Assembly (NCBI GenBank): GCA_040387555.1 | Contig: JAZKDO010000004.1 | Span: 124,001-188,000, forward strand | Origin: UBA4416 sp040387555 | Lineage (GTDB): Bacteria > Bacteroidota > Bacteroidia > B-17B0 > Aurantibacillaceae | Length of the DNA stretch: 64,000 nt | Direction of reading: 5' to 3' | Shown here: positions 8,475 through 16,967 of the stretch, one piece after another | How positions within the stretch are numbered: the stretch's first letter is position 1 | Layout: every line of letters starts with the position of its first letter | The notes under the pieces: model-generated | Seen by the model: the letters and a program-made list of their open reading frames with translations, nothing else | Database searches by the model: none | What the model was told of the DNA's origin: nothing | Translations under genes and position numbers: made by a program

Positions 8475-8815
8475 TGCAAAATAAATCATCAGACTTTTTT
8501 GAACAGGTCTTTCAGGTTGTTCGTTTAATTCCAAAAGGAAGAGTAACCAGTTATGGAGCCATTGCAAATTACCTTGGCGCAAAATCTTCTTCCAGGGTAG
8601 TTGGATATGCTATGAATGCAGCACACTCTCAAAAGCCAAAGGTTCCGGCACACAGGGTAGTAAACAGAAATGGACAACTCACAGGAAAGCACCATTTCAG
8701 TACGCCTTTTGAAATGCAGGAGTTGTTGGAGAAAGAGAAGATAATAATAGAAAACGACACGGTTGTTGATTTAAAAAAACACTATTGGGATCCAATGATT
8801 GAATTGGCTTTATAA
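8474..8815 (+). CDS. Alkyltransferase-like protein (ATL), MGMT family without the acceptor Cys
   Basis: A 113-residue protein equal to the DNA-binding domain of O6-alkylguanine-DNA alkyltransferase. The helix-turn-helix region (GRVTSYGAIANYLG) and the arginine finger region (SSRVVGYAMN) are intact. The active-site block reads PAHRVV (Ala59) where true alkyltransferases have PCHRV, so it cannot accept the alkyl group. Known ATL proteins bind O6-alkylguanine and hand the lesion to nucleotide excision repair. The short length and lack of an N-terminal domain fit ATL. Its start overlaps the stop of the LuxE-like gene, which is an unexplained pairing. Confidence 0.85.
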   Translation: MQNKSSDFFEQVFQVVRLIPKGRVTSYGAIANYLGAKSSSRVVGYAMNAAHSQKPKVPAHRVVNRNGQLTGKHHFSTPFEMQELLEKEKIIIENDTVVDLKKHYWDPMIELAL

Positions 8816-8871
8816 AGCGTTTAGAAGGTCTAAAGAATGGAAAATAATAACAGTCAACATTAAAAAAACAA

Positions 8872-8879
8872 TATATTTG
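8872..8879 (+). promoter_or_regulatory. Putative start-proximal -7 box (TATATTTG) for the flippase gene
   Basis: Perfect TAnnTTTG ending only 8 bases before the ATG at 8888. With normal box-to-start spacing the transcript would have almost no leader. Confidence 0.4.
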
Positions 8880-8887
8880 CCTGCCTT

Positions 8888-10330
8888 ATGCAACAAAAGA
8901 AGTTCGTCACAAATATTGCTTTTTTAATTGTTCTTAATTTATTAATTAAGCCTTTTTGGCCTTTAGGAATTGAGCCGGCAGTTCAAAACGCTGTTGGAAA
9001 TGCTTCATATGGAGAATACGCCATACTTTTTAACTTTTCGTTTTTATTGAATATTATTCTTGATTTTGGTGTGACGCAATTCAATAATAAAAACATAGCG
9101 CAAAATAATCATTTACTTACAAAGCACTTTAGCAGCTTATTTTCATTAAAGATAGTACTTGGCATTATATATTTTATTGTTACTATTTTATTGGGTTTTA
9201 TTATTGGATATGATTTCAGGTATATGAAATTGTTGTCGATTCTTGCGATTAACCAGTTTTTAATAAGCATGATTCTTTATTTGAGATCTAGTTTGCTCGG
9301 CTTGCATCTGTTTAAAACCGACAGTTTTGTTTCTGTTGCAGATAGGGTAATCATGATATTTATATGTTTGGGATTACTTTTACGTTGGTTCGGAATTGAA
9401 ATAGACATTATGACTTTTGTTTATTCTCAAACAGTTGGGTATTTATTTACAGCTATTATTGCATTTTTAACTGTGTATTATAAAACAGATCACTTTAAAT
9501 TAAAATGGAATTGGCCCTTTAGTTTAATGATTCTTAAACAGAGTTTTCCATTTGCCATACTCGTTTTATTAATGACTTTTTATAATCGTCTGGACAGTGT
9601 GATGTTAGGAGCTCTTTTGCCTTCCGGTGTAGGATCTGAACAGGCAGGTATTTATGCCAAAGCATTCAGGTTACTTGAAGCGGGTAATATGATAGCCTAC
9701 TTATTTAGCATTCAGTTGATTCCTGTCTTTAGCCGTATGTTAAAACATAATGAAAATGTAGAGCAATTAGTAAAATTGTCTTTTATCTTGTTAGTAACTC
9801 CAGCACTCGTAGTTTCTACCGGATGTTTCTTTTATTCTAACGAGATTTCATCACTGATAAATCATGGTGTTACCGATTCATCTGTTGAGTTCAGTATTTT
9901 AATGCTCTGTTTTACAGCTGTTTCAACAACATATATTTTTGGTACTTTATTAACAGCGAATGGAAATTTAAAACAGTTAAATACGATGGCAATTATTGGA
10001 ATCTGTATTAATTTAATATTAAATTTTATTTTAATACCTCATTATCAGGCAATGGGAAGTGCTATATCAAGTTTAATCACCCAATTCTTCACTGCAGGAA
10101 TACAAATCTATTTTGTCTATAAAATATTCAAATTTAAAATGAATTTCAGACTGCTAATTGCTTTATCTGTGTTCATTGTTGGTATAGTTATTTTCAATAA
10201 AGCATCCCGTTCTTTTACTGATAATTGGATTATTAATTTTTCAATTATGTGTGTGTTTTGTGGAGCCTGGGCTTTCGTTTCCGGCTTATTAAACATTAAG
10301 TCTATTTTTCGGTTTATTAAATACAAATAG
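8888..10330 (+). CDS. Polysaccharide flippase (Wzx-like, MOP superfamily)
   Basis: A 480-residue membrane protein with about 12-14 hydrophobic helices spread over its whole length and few soluble loops. The N-terminal helix pair with KPFWPLGIEPAVQNAVG and the conserved ASYGEYAILFNFSFLLNI resemble Wzx/RfbX transporters that flip lipid-linked oligosaccharide to the outer leaflet. The neighbours support this: two Wzz-type proteins and a Wzy-type polymerase follow on the same strand. The substrate is unknown because no glycosyltransferases are nearby. Confidence 0.88.
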   Translation: MQQKKFVTNIAFLIVLNLLIKPFWPLGIEPAVQNAVGNASYGEYAILFNFSFLLNIILDFGVTQFNNKNIAQNNHLLTKHFSSLFSLKIVLGIIYFIVTILLGFIIGYDFRYMKLLSILAINQFLISMILYLRSSLLGLHLFKTDSFVSVADRVIMIFICLGLLLRWFGIEIDIMTFVYSQTVGYLFTAIIAFLTVYYKTDHFKLKWNWPFSLMILKQSFPFAILVLLMTFYNRLDSVMLGALLPSGVGSEQAGIYAKAFRLLEAGNMIAYLFSIQLIPVFSRMLKHNENVEQLVKLSFILLVTPALVVSTGCFFYSNEISSLINHGVTDSSVEFSILMLCFTAVSTTYIFGTLLTANGNLKQLNTMAIIGICINLILNFILIPHYQAMGSAISSLITQFFTAGIQIYFVYKIFKFKMNFRLLIALSVFIVGIVIFNKASRSFTDNWIINFSIMCVFCGAWAFVSGLLNIKSIFRFIKYK

Positions 10331-10427
10331 TTGATTACCGATTTTTTCGAAGGTTTTTTAGTCTTCTGATTACTTTTTGCTTTTCGAATTTTATTCTTAA
10401 AAATTAATGATATTTATACTAAAATAG

Positions 10428-10435
10428 TATATTTG
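10428..10435 (+). promoter_or_regulatory. Putative start-proximal -7 box (TATATTTG) for the first wzz-like gene
   Basis: Perfect TAnnTTTG ending 4 bases before the ATG at 10440. If used, it starts transcription at or next to the start codon. Confidence 0.4.
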
Positions 10436-10439
10436 GCGG

Positions 10440-11480
10440 ATGAATCAACAAGATTTTAATAACGAATCAATCAGGCTTTTGGCCAAAATATATACTTGGA
10501 GGACTAAACTGTTAGTGATCACTTTAACGGCTGCTGTTGTATCTACTATTATTGCTTTCATTGTCTCTCCGCAGTATAAAGCTACTGCAATTGTTTTTCC
10601 AGCCCGTACGTTTTCTGTTTCAAAATTATTAATTGAACAAAATCAAGGGGCTCAGGAGGATTATATGGATCTTGGTGATGAAGATGACGCAGAAAAACTG
10701 TTGCAAATTTTAAATTCATCGGAAATAAGAACACGAATTGCAGATAAGTTTGATTTATGGACAAACTGGCAAATAGAAAAAAATACAGTTTACTCTCAAC
10801 ATTATCTGAAAATGAAATGGGAAGATATGGTAAGTTTTAAACGTACTAATTTTGTTTCAATTAAGATTGAAGTTTATGATTATGTAGCTAACAGATCTGC
10901 CGAAATTGCGAATTCTATTGTTGCTTTTGCAGATTCAGTTAAGTTTAAAATGACTCGTGAGGTGGCTATGCAGGCTCTCGCTATAACCCAGGATGAGTTC
11001 AATATAACAATTGTGAGGATCAATGAACTTGAAGATAGTTTGCAGGCTATAAAAGAACTAGGTGTTCTTGATAATAAAGCAGAAATTATTGCCTATACAA
11101 GAAGTATGGCGAAAGCTATTGAGAAAGGAAATGAATCTGCACAGAAAAAACTACAGGAGAAATTGGATTTGTTAAAAAAATATGGTACGGCTTACGACGA
11201 TGTTTATGGTAATTTGAAAAAATACCGACTGAAATATCCAATAATTAAAAATAAGTATGACGAAGCCTTAGTTAACTATAACAGACCTTTACCATCAAAA
11301 TTTATAGTAGAAAAAGCTTCTCCTAATGAGAAAAAAGAGAAACCAGTCAGATGGCTAGTTGTTCTTATTTCTACCGTTTCTGCTTTTATTTTATCCTTGT
11401 TGTTTCTCCTCTTTGCAGAAAGATTCTCGGACATTAAAAAAAAAATACATTTGCATTTAATTTCTCAAAACCAAGAATAA
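10440..11480 (+). CDS. Wzz-type chain-length determinant protein, first copy
   Basis: A 346-residue protein with the Wzz layout: a transmembrane helix at about 23-46, a large periplasmic part with predicted coiled-coil (residues about 170-265), and a second helix near 304-326 followed by a short basic tail. Wzz/PCP proteins set the length of O-antigen or capsule chains made by Wzy. No C-terminal kinase domain is present, so it is not a BY-kinase fusion. Its stop codon overlaps the ATG of the second copy by one base, showing tight coupling. Confidence 0.82.
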   Translation: MNQQDFNNESIRLLAKIYTWRTKLLVITLTAAVVSTIIAFIVSPQYKATAIVFPARTFSVSKLLIEQNQGAQEDYMDLGDEDDAEKLLQILNSSEIRTRIADKFDLWTNWQIEKNTVYSQHYLKMKWEDMVSFKRTNFVSIKIEVYDYVANRSAEIANSIVAFADSVKFKMTREVAMQALAITQDEFNITIVRINELEDSLQAIKELGVLDNKAEIIAYTRSMAKAIEKGNESAQKKLQEKLDLLKKYGTAYDDVYGNLKKYRLKYPIIKNKYDEALVNYNRPLPSKFIVEKASPNEKKEKPVRWLVVLISTVSAFILSLLFLLFAERFSDIKKKIHLHLISQNQE

Positions 11481-12409
11481 TGGAAAATTTCAAAACCAAA
11501 GATATTCTTTATTATATTTTACCTCACTGGAAAAAACTGGTTATAGTTGCTATCCTTTCTATTACTGCTGGTTTTATAATTTCTTCACCAATGGTTATAA
11601 AACCATTGTATAAATCTTATGCAGTTGTGTATCCTGTTAATTTAAGTCCAAGTTCTGAAGAATCAAATACTGAGCAATTATTACAATGGTTCAATAGTGA
11701 AGAAGTAAAAAAAGCAGTAAATAAAAAATTTAACTTAACCAGGCATTACAATATTGATTCTACTGATGCAAGGCATGAAACCTTTTTTAATTTAAAATAT
11801 AAAGAATTAGTTAGTATTAATGCAACATTATATGAGTCAATTGAAATATCTGTGAAAGATCAGTCTCCTCAATTTGCAAAAGATATTGTTCAAAGTATAA
11901 TTGAAGAAGTAAATAAATTAATTTTGACAATTAAAAAAGAAAGACTCAACGAGTATATATCAAATAATAAAAATGAATTAATCATTTCCGCAGCGAAAAT
12001 TGATTCTCTAAAATTTATGATTAATACGATTCGTAAAACCTATAATATTATGGATTTTCAGTATCAGTCAAAATATATAGCTAAAGAAATGTCGAAGGGT
12101 TCTAATTTATCAGAAGCTAATGCTAAAACAGCAGAAGGCCTATCATTACAAAGGACAGAATTAGAAAGATTGAGAGATGTTTTAAATAGTCATATTGAAT
12201 CTTATAATGAGTTAAGATCAAACATTGATAAGTATCATCTTGATTTTGCAAACGAAATTAGTTTTACCAATGTAGTTTCAAAACCAACGTTGCCTGATAG
12301 CAAATGCTATCCAATCCGATCATTAATAGTGGCCATTATTACGTTATCGTCTTTGCTAATTGCATGTATCATCATTGTGTTTTTAAATCTTAAACAAAAG
12401 GTTGATTAA
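11480..12409 (+). CDS. Wzz-type chain-length determinant protein, second copy
   Basis: A 309-residue protein with the same two-helix architecture as its upstream neighbour: helices at about 19-39 and 280-302 enclosing a periplasmic coiled-coil domain. Shared features of the two proteins include a YKSYAVVYPVN / YKATAIVFPAR strand after the first helix and a conserved EQLLQWFNSEEV / EKLLQILNSSEI helix, so they look like diverged paralogues. It is translationally coupled on both sides (1-base overlap upstream, 8-base overlap downstream). Confidence 0.82.
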   Translation: MENFKTKDILYYILPHWKKLVIVAILSITAGFIISSPMVIKPLYKSYAVVYPVNLSPSSEESNTEQLLQWFNSEEVKKAVNKKFNLTRHYNIDSTDARHETFFNLKYKELVSINATLYESIEISVKDQSPQFAKDIVQSIIEEVNKLILTIKKERLNEYISNNKNELIISAAKIDSLKFMINTIRKTYNIMDFQYQSKYIAKEMSKGSNLSEANAKTAEGLSLQRTELERLRDVLNSHIESYNELRSNIDKYHLDFANEISFTNVVSKPTLPDSKCYPIRSLIVAIITLSSLLIACIIIVFLNLKQKVD

Positions 12410-13853
12410 ATTAAAAAATACTTATGTATTTTACTTTGTCATTATTAGTTATATCCTAATTAATGCCTACGTTTTGCTATTTAAAAGAGATATGTTTTAT
12501 CTCTTTAATATGCTTCCCCTAATTATTTTAATTATTTTATTGGCCGTTTTTAGTATTGAAAAGATCATGTATATTATGGTGTTTTCTACACCTCTTGCTA
12601 TTACACTTAAAGAATTAGGGCTTACAGAAGGAATAAATTTAAGTTTACCATCTGAGCCATTGATGATAGGAATTACGATGATCTACTTTTTAAATGAGTT
12701 AAGTAATCAGATCACTAATAAACGCATTTTAAAACATCCTGTCACAATTATTATTTTTATCCAGGTTGCATGGATGCTTTTAACAACAATCACAAGCGAA
12801 TTGCCTGTTATCTCTATTAAATTTTTCTTATCTCGTATCTGGTTTCTTACTTCCTGTTATTTTATTTGTACAGAATTGTTTAAAAAACAAAAAGCAATGC
12901 TTTATCATTTATTGTTTTATTCCATAGCCCTGGCAATTGTTGCTATAATTACTACTGTTAAACATTCCGCTTATGCATTTGATGAAAAGATTGCAGATTG
13001 GATTGTATCACCATTTTATAATGATCACACTGCCTATGGTGCAGCCCTCGCCATGTATATTCCAGTGATGTTTGGAGTATTGTTGATGAAAAATATTTCT
13101 TTTTTTATTAAGGTATTATGTTTTGGATTGCTTTTTATTTTTCTGTCTTCCATCATCATTTCATATGCCAGAGCCGGTTGGTTAAGCTTAGCAGTCTCAT
13201 TATGTGTTTTAATAACCTTGGTGCTAAAAATTAAATTCCGCACGCTTTTGTTCTCATTAATTGGTGGAATTGTACTTTTTCTTTCCTTTCAGACTGAAAT
13301 ATTAATGGTGCTAGGACGAAATAATACAGATTCAGATGGTGATTTTATGGCGAATGTTGAGTCCATGACAAATATTTCAACAGATGTTTCAAATGTAGAA
13401 CGTTTAAACCGATGGAGCTGCGCATTGCGTATGTTTGAAGAGAAACCCGTTTTAGGGTTTGGTCCTGGCACATATCAGTTTTTGTATGCTCCATACCAAA
13501 AGAGTAGTATGAAAACAGTTATCTCTACTAATTTTGGTGATAAAGGAAATGCACACAGTGAATATCTAGGTCCATTAAGTGAACAGGGATTGATTGGTGC
13601 ACTTATTGTGTTTGCATTGGTTTTGTCTGTAATGTTTTTGGGCTATAGACTTGTTTATACTGTTAAAGACAAGTCGATTAAAATTTTGACCATAACTTTA
13701 TTAATGGGAATGAGTACCTATTTTGTTCATGGATTCTTAAATAACTTCCTGGATACTGATAAGGCTTCTGTTCCTTTCTGGGGATTTTTGGCGATGCTGG
13801 TATGCATTGATGTTTACTATAAGGACCAGGAAACACCTGAGAGGTTATTGTAA
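12402..13853 (+). CDS. O-antigen ligase / polymerase family protein (Wzy/WaaL-type)
   Basis: A 483-residue polytopic membrane protein with about 10-12 helices and a large periplasmic loop (about 300-380) that carries RLNRWSCALRMFEEKPVLGFGPGTYQ and the HSEYLGPLSEQGLIG segment. These are hallmarks of the Wzy_C/O-antigen ligase family, which joins polysaccharide repeat units or attaches them to lipid A core. The start is TTG overlapping the upstream stop; no in-frame ATG lies nearby in the conserved N-terminal helix. Polymerase or ligase cannot be separated by eye; the adjacent Wzz pair favours polymerase. Confidence 0.82.
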   Translation: MIKLKNTYVFYFVIISYILINAYVLLFKRDMFYLFNMLPLIILIILLAVFSIEKIMYIMVFSTPLAITLKELGLTEGINLSLPSEPLMIGITMIYFLNELSNQITNKRILKHPVTIIIFIQVAWMLLTTITSELPVISIKFFLSRIWFLTSCYFICTELFKKQKAMLYHLLFYSIALAIVAIITTVKHSAYAFDEKIADWIVSPFYNDHTAYGAALAMYIPVMFGVLLMKNISFFIKVLCFGLLFIFLSSIIISYARAGWLSLAVSLCVLITLVLKIKFRTLLFSLIGGIVLFLSFQTEILMVLGRNNTDSDGDFMANVESMTNISTDVSNVERLNRWSCALRMFEEKPVLGFGPGTYQFLYAPYQKSSMKTVISTNFGDKGNAHSEYLGPLSEQGLIGALIVFALVLSVMFLGYRLVYTVKDKSIKILTITLLMGMSTYFVHGFLNNFLDTDKASVPFWGFLAMLVCIDVYYKDQETPERLL

Positions 13854-13864
13854 TCTGTTCGTCC

Positions 13865-13912
13865 ATTTATTTAAAAAGTCCTTCTGAATTCAGAAGGACT
13901 TTTTAAATAAAT
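13865..13912. terminator. Perfect 48-bp palindromic bidirectional terminator
   Basis: Bases 13865-13888 are the exact reverse complement of 13889-13912, including the core AAAAAGTCCTTCTGAA / TTCAGAAGGACTTTTT. Poly-A and poly-T flanks lie on both sides. It ends both the polysaccharide operon and the convergent accD gene. Confidence 0.9.
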
Positions 13913-13923
13913 ATTTTAAGAAA

Positions 13924-14769
13924 CTAGTTTTTAAACATTTGAAGTAAGGTAGCTAACTTACTTTTTAATTCAGTTCTAGGAATTATCTTATCAAGGAAAC
14001 CATGTTCTAAAACAAATTCAGCTGTCTGAAATCCTTTCGGTAAATCTTTACCAATTGTTTCTTTTACTACACGAGGCCCAGCGAAGCCTATTAGCGCACC
14101 AGGTTCAGAAATATTCAGGTCGCCTAACATGGCATAACTTGCAGTAACACCTCCTGTAGTTGGATCCGTACATAATGAAATGTAAGGAATACCTGCCTTA
14201 TCCATTAAAGATAATTTAGCTGCTGTTTTTGCCATCTGCATTAATGAGAATGCTGCTTCCATCATTCGGGCTCCGCCTGATTTGGAAATAATCAATAAAG
14301 GTGTTTTAGTTTTAAGGCAAAAATCGATAGACCGGGATATTTTTTCACCTACAACGCTTCCCATTGAGCCGCCAATAAATCCAAAATCCATACAGCAAAC
14401 AACCAAATCGTTACCATTTACTTTACCGTAACCACTTCTTAATGCATCATTCAAACCAGATTTTTTGATCGTATCCACCAATCGGTCAGCATACTTTTTT
14501 GTATCTGTAAATTCCAGCGGATCTCCACTTACTAAGTTTTCATGAAGTTCAGTAAACTGATTATCATCAAAAATAATTTCAAAATATTCGGCGCTATTAA
14601 TTCTCTCATGGTAACCGCACTCAATACAAACGTGTTGATGCGCTTTATGTTCTTGCGCAGTATGAATTTTTTTACATGATGGACATTTATACCAAAGACC
14701 TTCAGGTGTTTCTCTCTTCTCGACGGTAGTAGTGGTAATACCTTCTTTTAATCTTTTAAACCAACCCAT
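13924..14769 (-). CDS. accD: Acetyl-CoA carboxylase carboxyltransferase subunit beta
   Basis: A 281-residue subunit of the carboxyltransferase that moves the carboxyl group from biotin to acetyl-CoA, the first step of fatty acid synthesis. The N-terminal zinc ribbon is intact (Cys29, Cys32, Cys48, Cys51). The crotonase-fold core shows SKSGGARMMEA, DPTTGGVTASYAMLGD and GFAGPRVVKET, the acyl-CoA binding and oxyanion segments of the family. Length is standard. It lies 74 bases downstream of the aldolase gene on the same strand, so they may share a transcript. Confidence 0.96.
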   Translation of the reverse strand: MGWFKRLKEGITTTTVEKRETPEGLWYKCPSCKKIHTAQEHKAHQHVCIECGYHERINSAEYFEIIFDDNQFTELHENLVSGDPLEFTDTKKYADRLVDTIKKSGLNDALRSGYGKVNGNDLVVCCMDFGFIGGSMGSVVGEKISRSIDFCLKTKTPLLIISKSGGARMMEAAFSLMQMAKTAAKLSLMDKAGIPYISLCTDPTTGGVTASYAMLGDLNISEPGALIGFAGPRVVKETIGKDLPKGFQTAEFVLEHGFLDKIIPRTELKSKLATLLQMFKN

Positions 14770-14843
14770 TTATTAACGTTTTAAGTTATTAGTTTTAAGT
14801 TTTTAATATTAATAACTCAACATTAAAAACTAACAACTGTATT

Positions 14844-15896
14844 TTAAGCTACTGTAATTGTTTTATCCAGGTAAACGTCCTGAACCATGTTTAATAATTC
14901 AATACCATCTTTTAAAGGTTTTTGAAAAGCTTTACGACCCGAAATTAATCCCTGACCACCACCACGTTTGTTGATAACGGCAGTTGCTACTGCTTCAGAA
15001 AGATCAGAAGCTCCCCTACTTTCTCCACCACTATTGATTAAGCCTATTTTACCCATATAGCAGTTTGCAACCTGGTAACGGCATAAATCGATTGGGTGAT
15101 CTGTAGTTAATTCTGAATATACTTTAGCATGTGTTTTTCCATAATTTAAAGCCGTGTACCCGCCATTTTTATCTGACATTTTTTGTTTGATGATATCAGC
15201 CTGGATAGTTACACCTAAATGGTTTGCCTGTGACGACAAATCAGCAGCAGTGTGATAATCTACACCATCTTTTTTGAAAGCATTGTTACGCGTGTAGCAC
15301 CATAAAATAGTAGCTAAACCTAACTGGTGAGCGCGTTCAAAAGCTTGTGCTACTTCTATTATCTGGCGTCCTGATTCAGGTGATCCGAAATAGATAGTGG
15401 CACCTACTGCTACAGCACCCATATTATAAGCGTCTTCAACAGAACCAAACATGATCTGATCAAACTTGTTTGGATAGGAAACAAATTCGTTATGATTGAT
15501 TTTTACGATAAACGGAATTTTATGAGCGTATTTACGTGCTACAGACCCTAATACACCGTAAGTTGAAGCCACTGCGTTACAACCGCCCTCGATAGCCAAT
15601 TTCACTATGTTTTCACTGTCGAAGTAAATAGGGTTAGGTGCAAAAGAAGCGCCAGCACTATGTTCAATACCTTGATCAACAGGCAAAATACTCATATATC
15701 CGGTATTTGCTAATCTTCCGTTACCGTAAAGTTGAGCAAGGCTTCTTAAAACCTGTGGATTTCTGTTACTGTATACAAACGTTTTATCAATAAAGTCTGC
15801 GCTTGGCGATACAATGGCATCTTTTGAAATCGTTTTACAAGTGTGGTTTAATAAACTTTCAGCTTGTGCTCCTAATAAATCGGTTATTTTCGACAT
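14844..15896 (-). CDS. Class I fructose-bisphosphate aldolase (DhnA type)
   Basis: A 350-residue member of the archaeal/bacterial DhnA (FbaB) aldolase family, which cleaves fructose-1,6-bisphosphate through a Schiff-base lysine without metal. The signature LPVDQGIEHSAGASF is at about residues 62-76. The strands with IPFIVKINH and TILWCYTRNNAF match TIM-barrel positions of the family, and GLINSGGESRGASDL is the phosphate-binding region. It has a perfect promoter box close upstream. It can feed glycolysis or gluconeogenesis. Confidence 0.92.
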   Translation of the reverse strand: MSKITDLLGAQAESLLNHTCKTISKDAIVSPSADFIDKTFVYSNRNPQVLRSLAQLYGNGRLANTGYMSILPVDQGIEHSAGASFAPNPIYFDSENIVKLAIEGGCNAVASTYGVLGSVARKYAHKIPFIVKINHNEFVSYPNKFDQIMFGSVEDAYNMGAVAVGATIYFGSPESGRQIIEVAQAFERAHQLGLATILWCYTRNNAFKKDGVDYHTAADLSSQANHLGVTIQADIIKQKMSDKNGGYTALNYGKTHAKVYSELTTDHPIDLCRYQVANCYMGKIGLINSGGESRGASDLSEAVATAVINKRGGGQGLISGRKAFQKPLKDGIELLNMVQDVYLDKTITVA

Positions 15897-15920
15897 AAAT
15901 AAATTCTTTTTTTGAGGTTA

Positions 15921-15928
15921 CAAACTTA
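15921..15928 (-). promoter_or_regulatory. Putative -7 box (TAAGTTTG) for the aldolase gene
   Basis: Perfect minus-strand TAnnTTTG, 24 bases before the aldolase ATG at 15896. It lies just beyond the terminator of the upstream siaC-like gene, where a new promoter is expected. Confidence 0.45.
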
Positions 15929-15951
15929 AGTAAAAAATGGTAAAAATCCAT

Positions 15952-15978
15952 AAAAAAACCCCGAAATTTCGGGGTTTT
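15952..15978 (-). terminator. Intrinsic terminator after the siaC-like gene
   Basis: Perfect 24-base palindrome centred on GAAATTTC with a CCCCG / CGGGG core, followed on the minus strand by a T7 run. It closes the Sia-like operon. Confidence 0.9.
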
Positions 15979-15999
15979 ATAAACATGTAAGTTTTAAAA

Positions 16000-16380
16000 T
16001 TATTCAGCTACCTGAACCATTTTGAATGGTACATTAATAATTGCCTGATAGTCTTCACCAGCTTCTAGCATATCCTCATCATCTTCTTCATAATGCCAGT
16101 TAATTGTTACAGCGCTACCACCTTTGTGAATCGCTTCTAATTTCTTGAAGACATCCAAAATACATTTAGAAGAACTAGTATTAAAATATTCTAACTGAAT
16201 ATTTACTGTAGTTGAAGGTTTTGAAGCAGAAGAATATTTATCCAATGCATCTACTAAAGGCTTATAAAACTCAATTGAATTTTCAGGGATTGAACGTCCT
16301 TTGATTTCTAATACACCATTTTGAATATCAAATGATATTGTTGGTGTTTTGGGTGTACCTTCGATAGCGTATTTTTCCAT
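16000..16380 (-). CDS. SiaC-family regulatory phosphoprotein (DUF1987)
   Basis: A 126-residue small soluble protein of the SiaC/DUF1987 family. In Pseudomonas SiaC is phosphorylated by SiaB and dephosphorylated by the SpoIIE-type phosphatase SiaA; the unphosphorylated form stimulates the diguanylate cyclase SiaD. Here the phosphorylation loop reads EYFNTSSSKCI, at the position equivalent to the phosphorylated Thr. The start of the protein (EGTPKTPTISFDIQNGVLEIKG) is also typical. It lies 11 bases downstream of the siaB-like gene and ends in a strong terminator. No diguanylate cyclase is in the window, so the downstream target is open. Confidence 0.88.
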   Translation of the reverse strand: MEKYAIEGTPKTPTISFDIQNGVLEIKGRSIPENSIEFYKPLVDALDKYSSASKPSTTVNIQLEYFNTSSSKCILDVFKKLEAIHKGGSAVTINWHYEEDDEDMLEAGEDYQAIINVPFKMVQVAE

Positions 16381-16391
16381 AGTTACTTATT

Positions 16392-16946
16392 TTATATTAA
16401 TTGTGGTTGTGTTACTTTTATTATTAGCGTAAAGAAAGAAACTTTATTGTCAATTTCCAAAAAATTATAATCTAATTTTTCACCAGTTTTTCTTGCAATA
16501 TCAATCATTCCTAATCCTCCTCCGCCTTTCAAAGACATTTCACCATTATTTAAAACAGACTTGTAATAATCTTTTAACTGATCTTTACTTAAAGCATTTA
16601 CTTCATCCAAACGGGATTTTAAACCGTGGATATTCTCATTTAAAATATAGTTTCCTGTTATAATGTTGTAGGCACCATTATTTTTTGCAATCATAAAAAT
16701 AGCGCTTCGGTTCTTATCACCTTTACCATCTGTGGCATCATCCATATGATGGTATAAGTTTTGTAAACATTCAACCAAAACGTTATAAACTTTCTTTTTG
16801 GTTTTTGGCTCTTCCTGCATGTTGTCCATCTTATTCTCCATTATCTGGAGTATAGACGTCAATAATTCAGAAGTTATATCACCCTTAAATGATAACAGGA
16901 TATTATTCCTGTCCATATTATCGTATATGTTATATGCGTCAATCAT
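16392..16946 (-). CDS. SiaB-family protein kinase (DUF6272)
   Basis: A 184-residue GHKL-like kinase of the SiaB family, expected to phosphorylate the SiaC protein encoded next to it. Features are NILLSFKGDIT at the N-terminus, the N-box-like helix VYNVLVECLQNLYHH (Glu and Asn for Mg-ATP), and the glycine-rich lid GEMSLKGGGGLGMIDIARKTG. The frame can be extended seven codons to a TTG at 16967 that abuts the upstream stop; the ATG at 16946 is preferred because relatives begin close to this point. It is tightly linked to siaC and preceded by a lipoprotein gene. Confidence 0.85.
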   Translation of the reverse strand: MIDAYNIYDNMDRNNILLSFKGDITSELLTSILQIMENKMDNMQEEPKTKKKVYNVLVECLQNLYHHMDDATDGKGDKNRSAIFMIAKNNGAYNIITGNYILNENIHGLKSRLDEVNALSKDQLKDYYKSVLNNGEMSLKGGGGLGMIDIARKTGEKLDYNFLEIDNKVSFFTLIIKVTQPQLI

Positions 16947-16967
16947 AAGAGATGATTGTGGTTTCAA

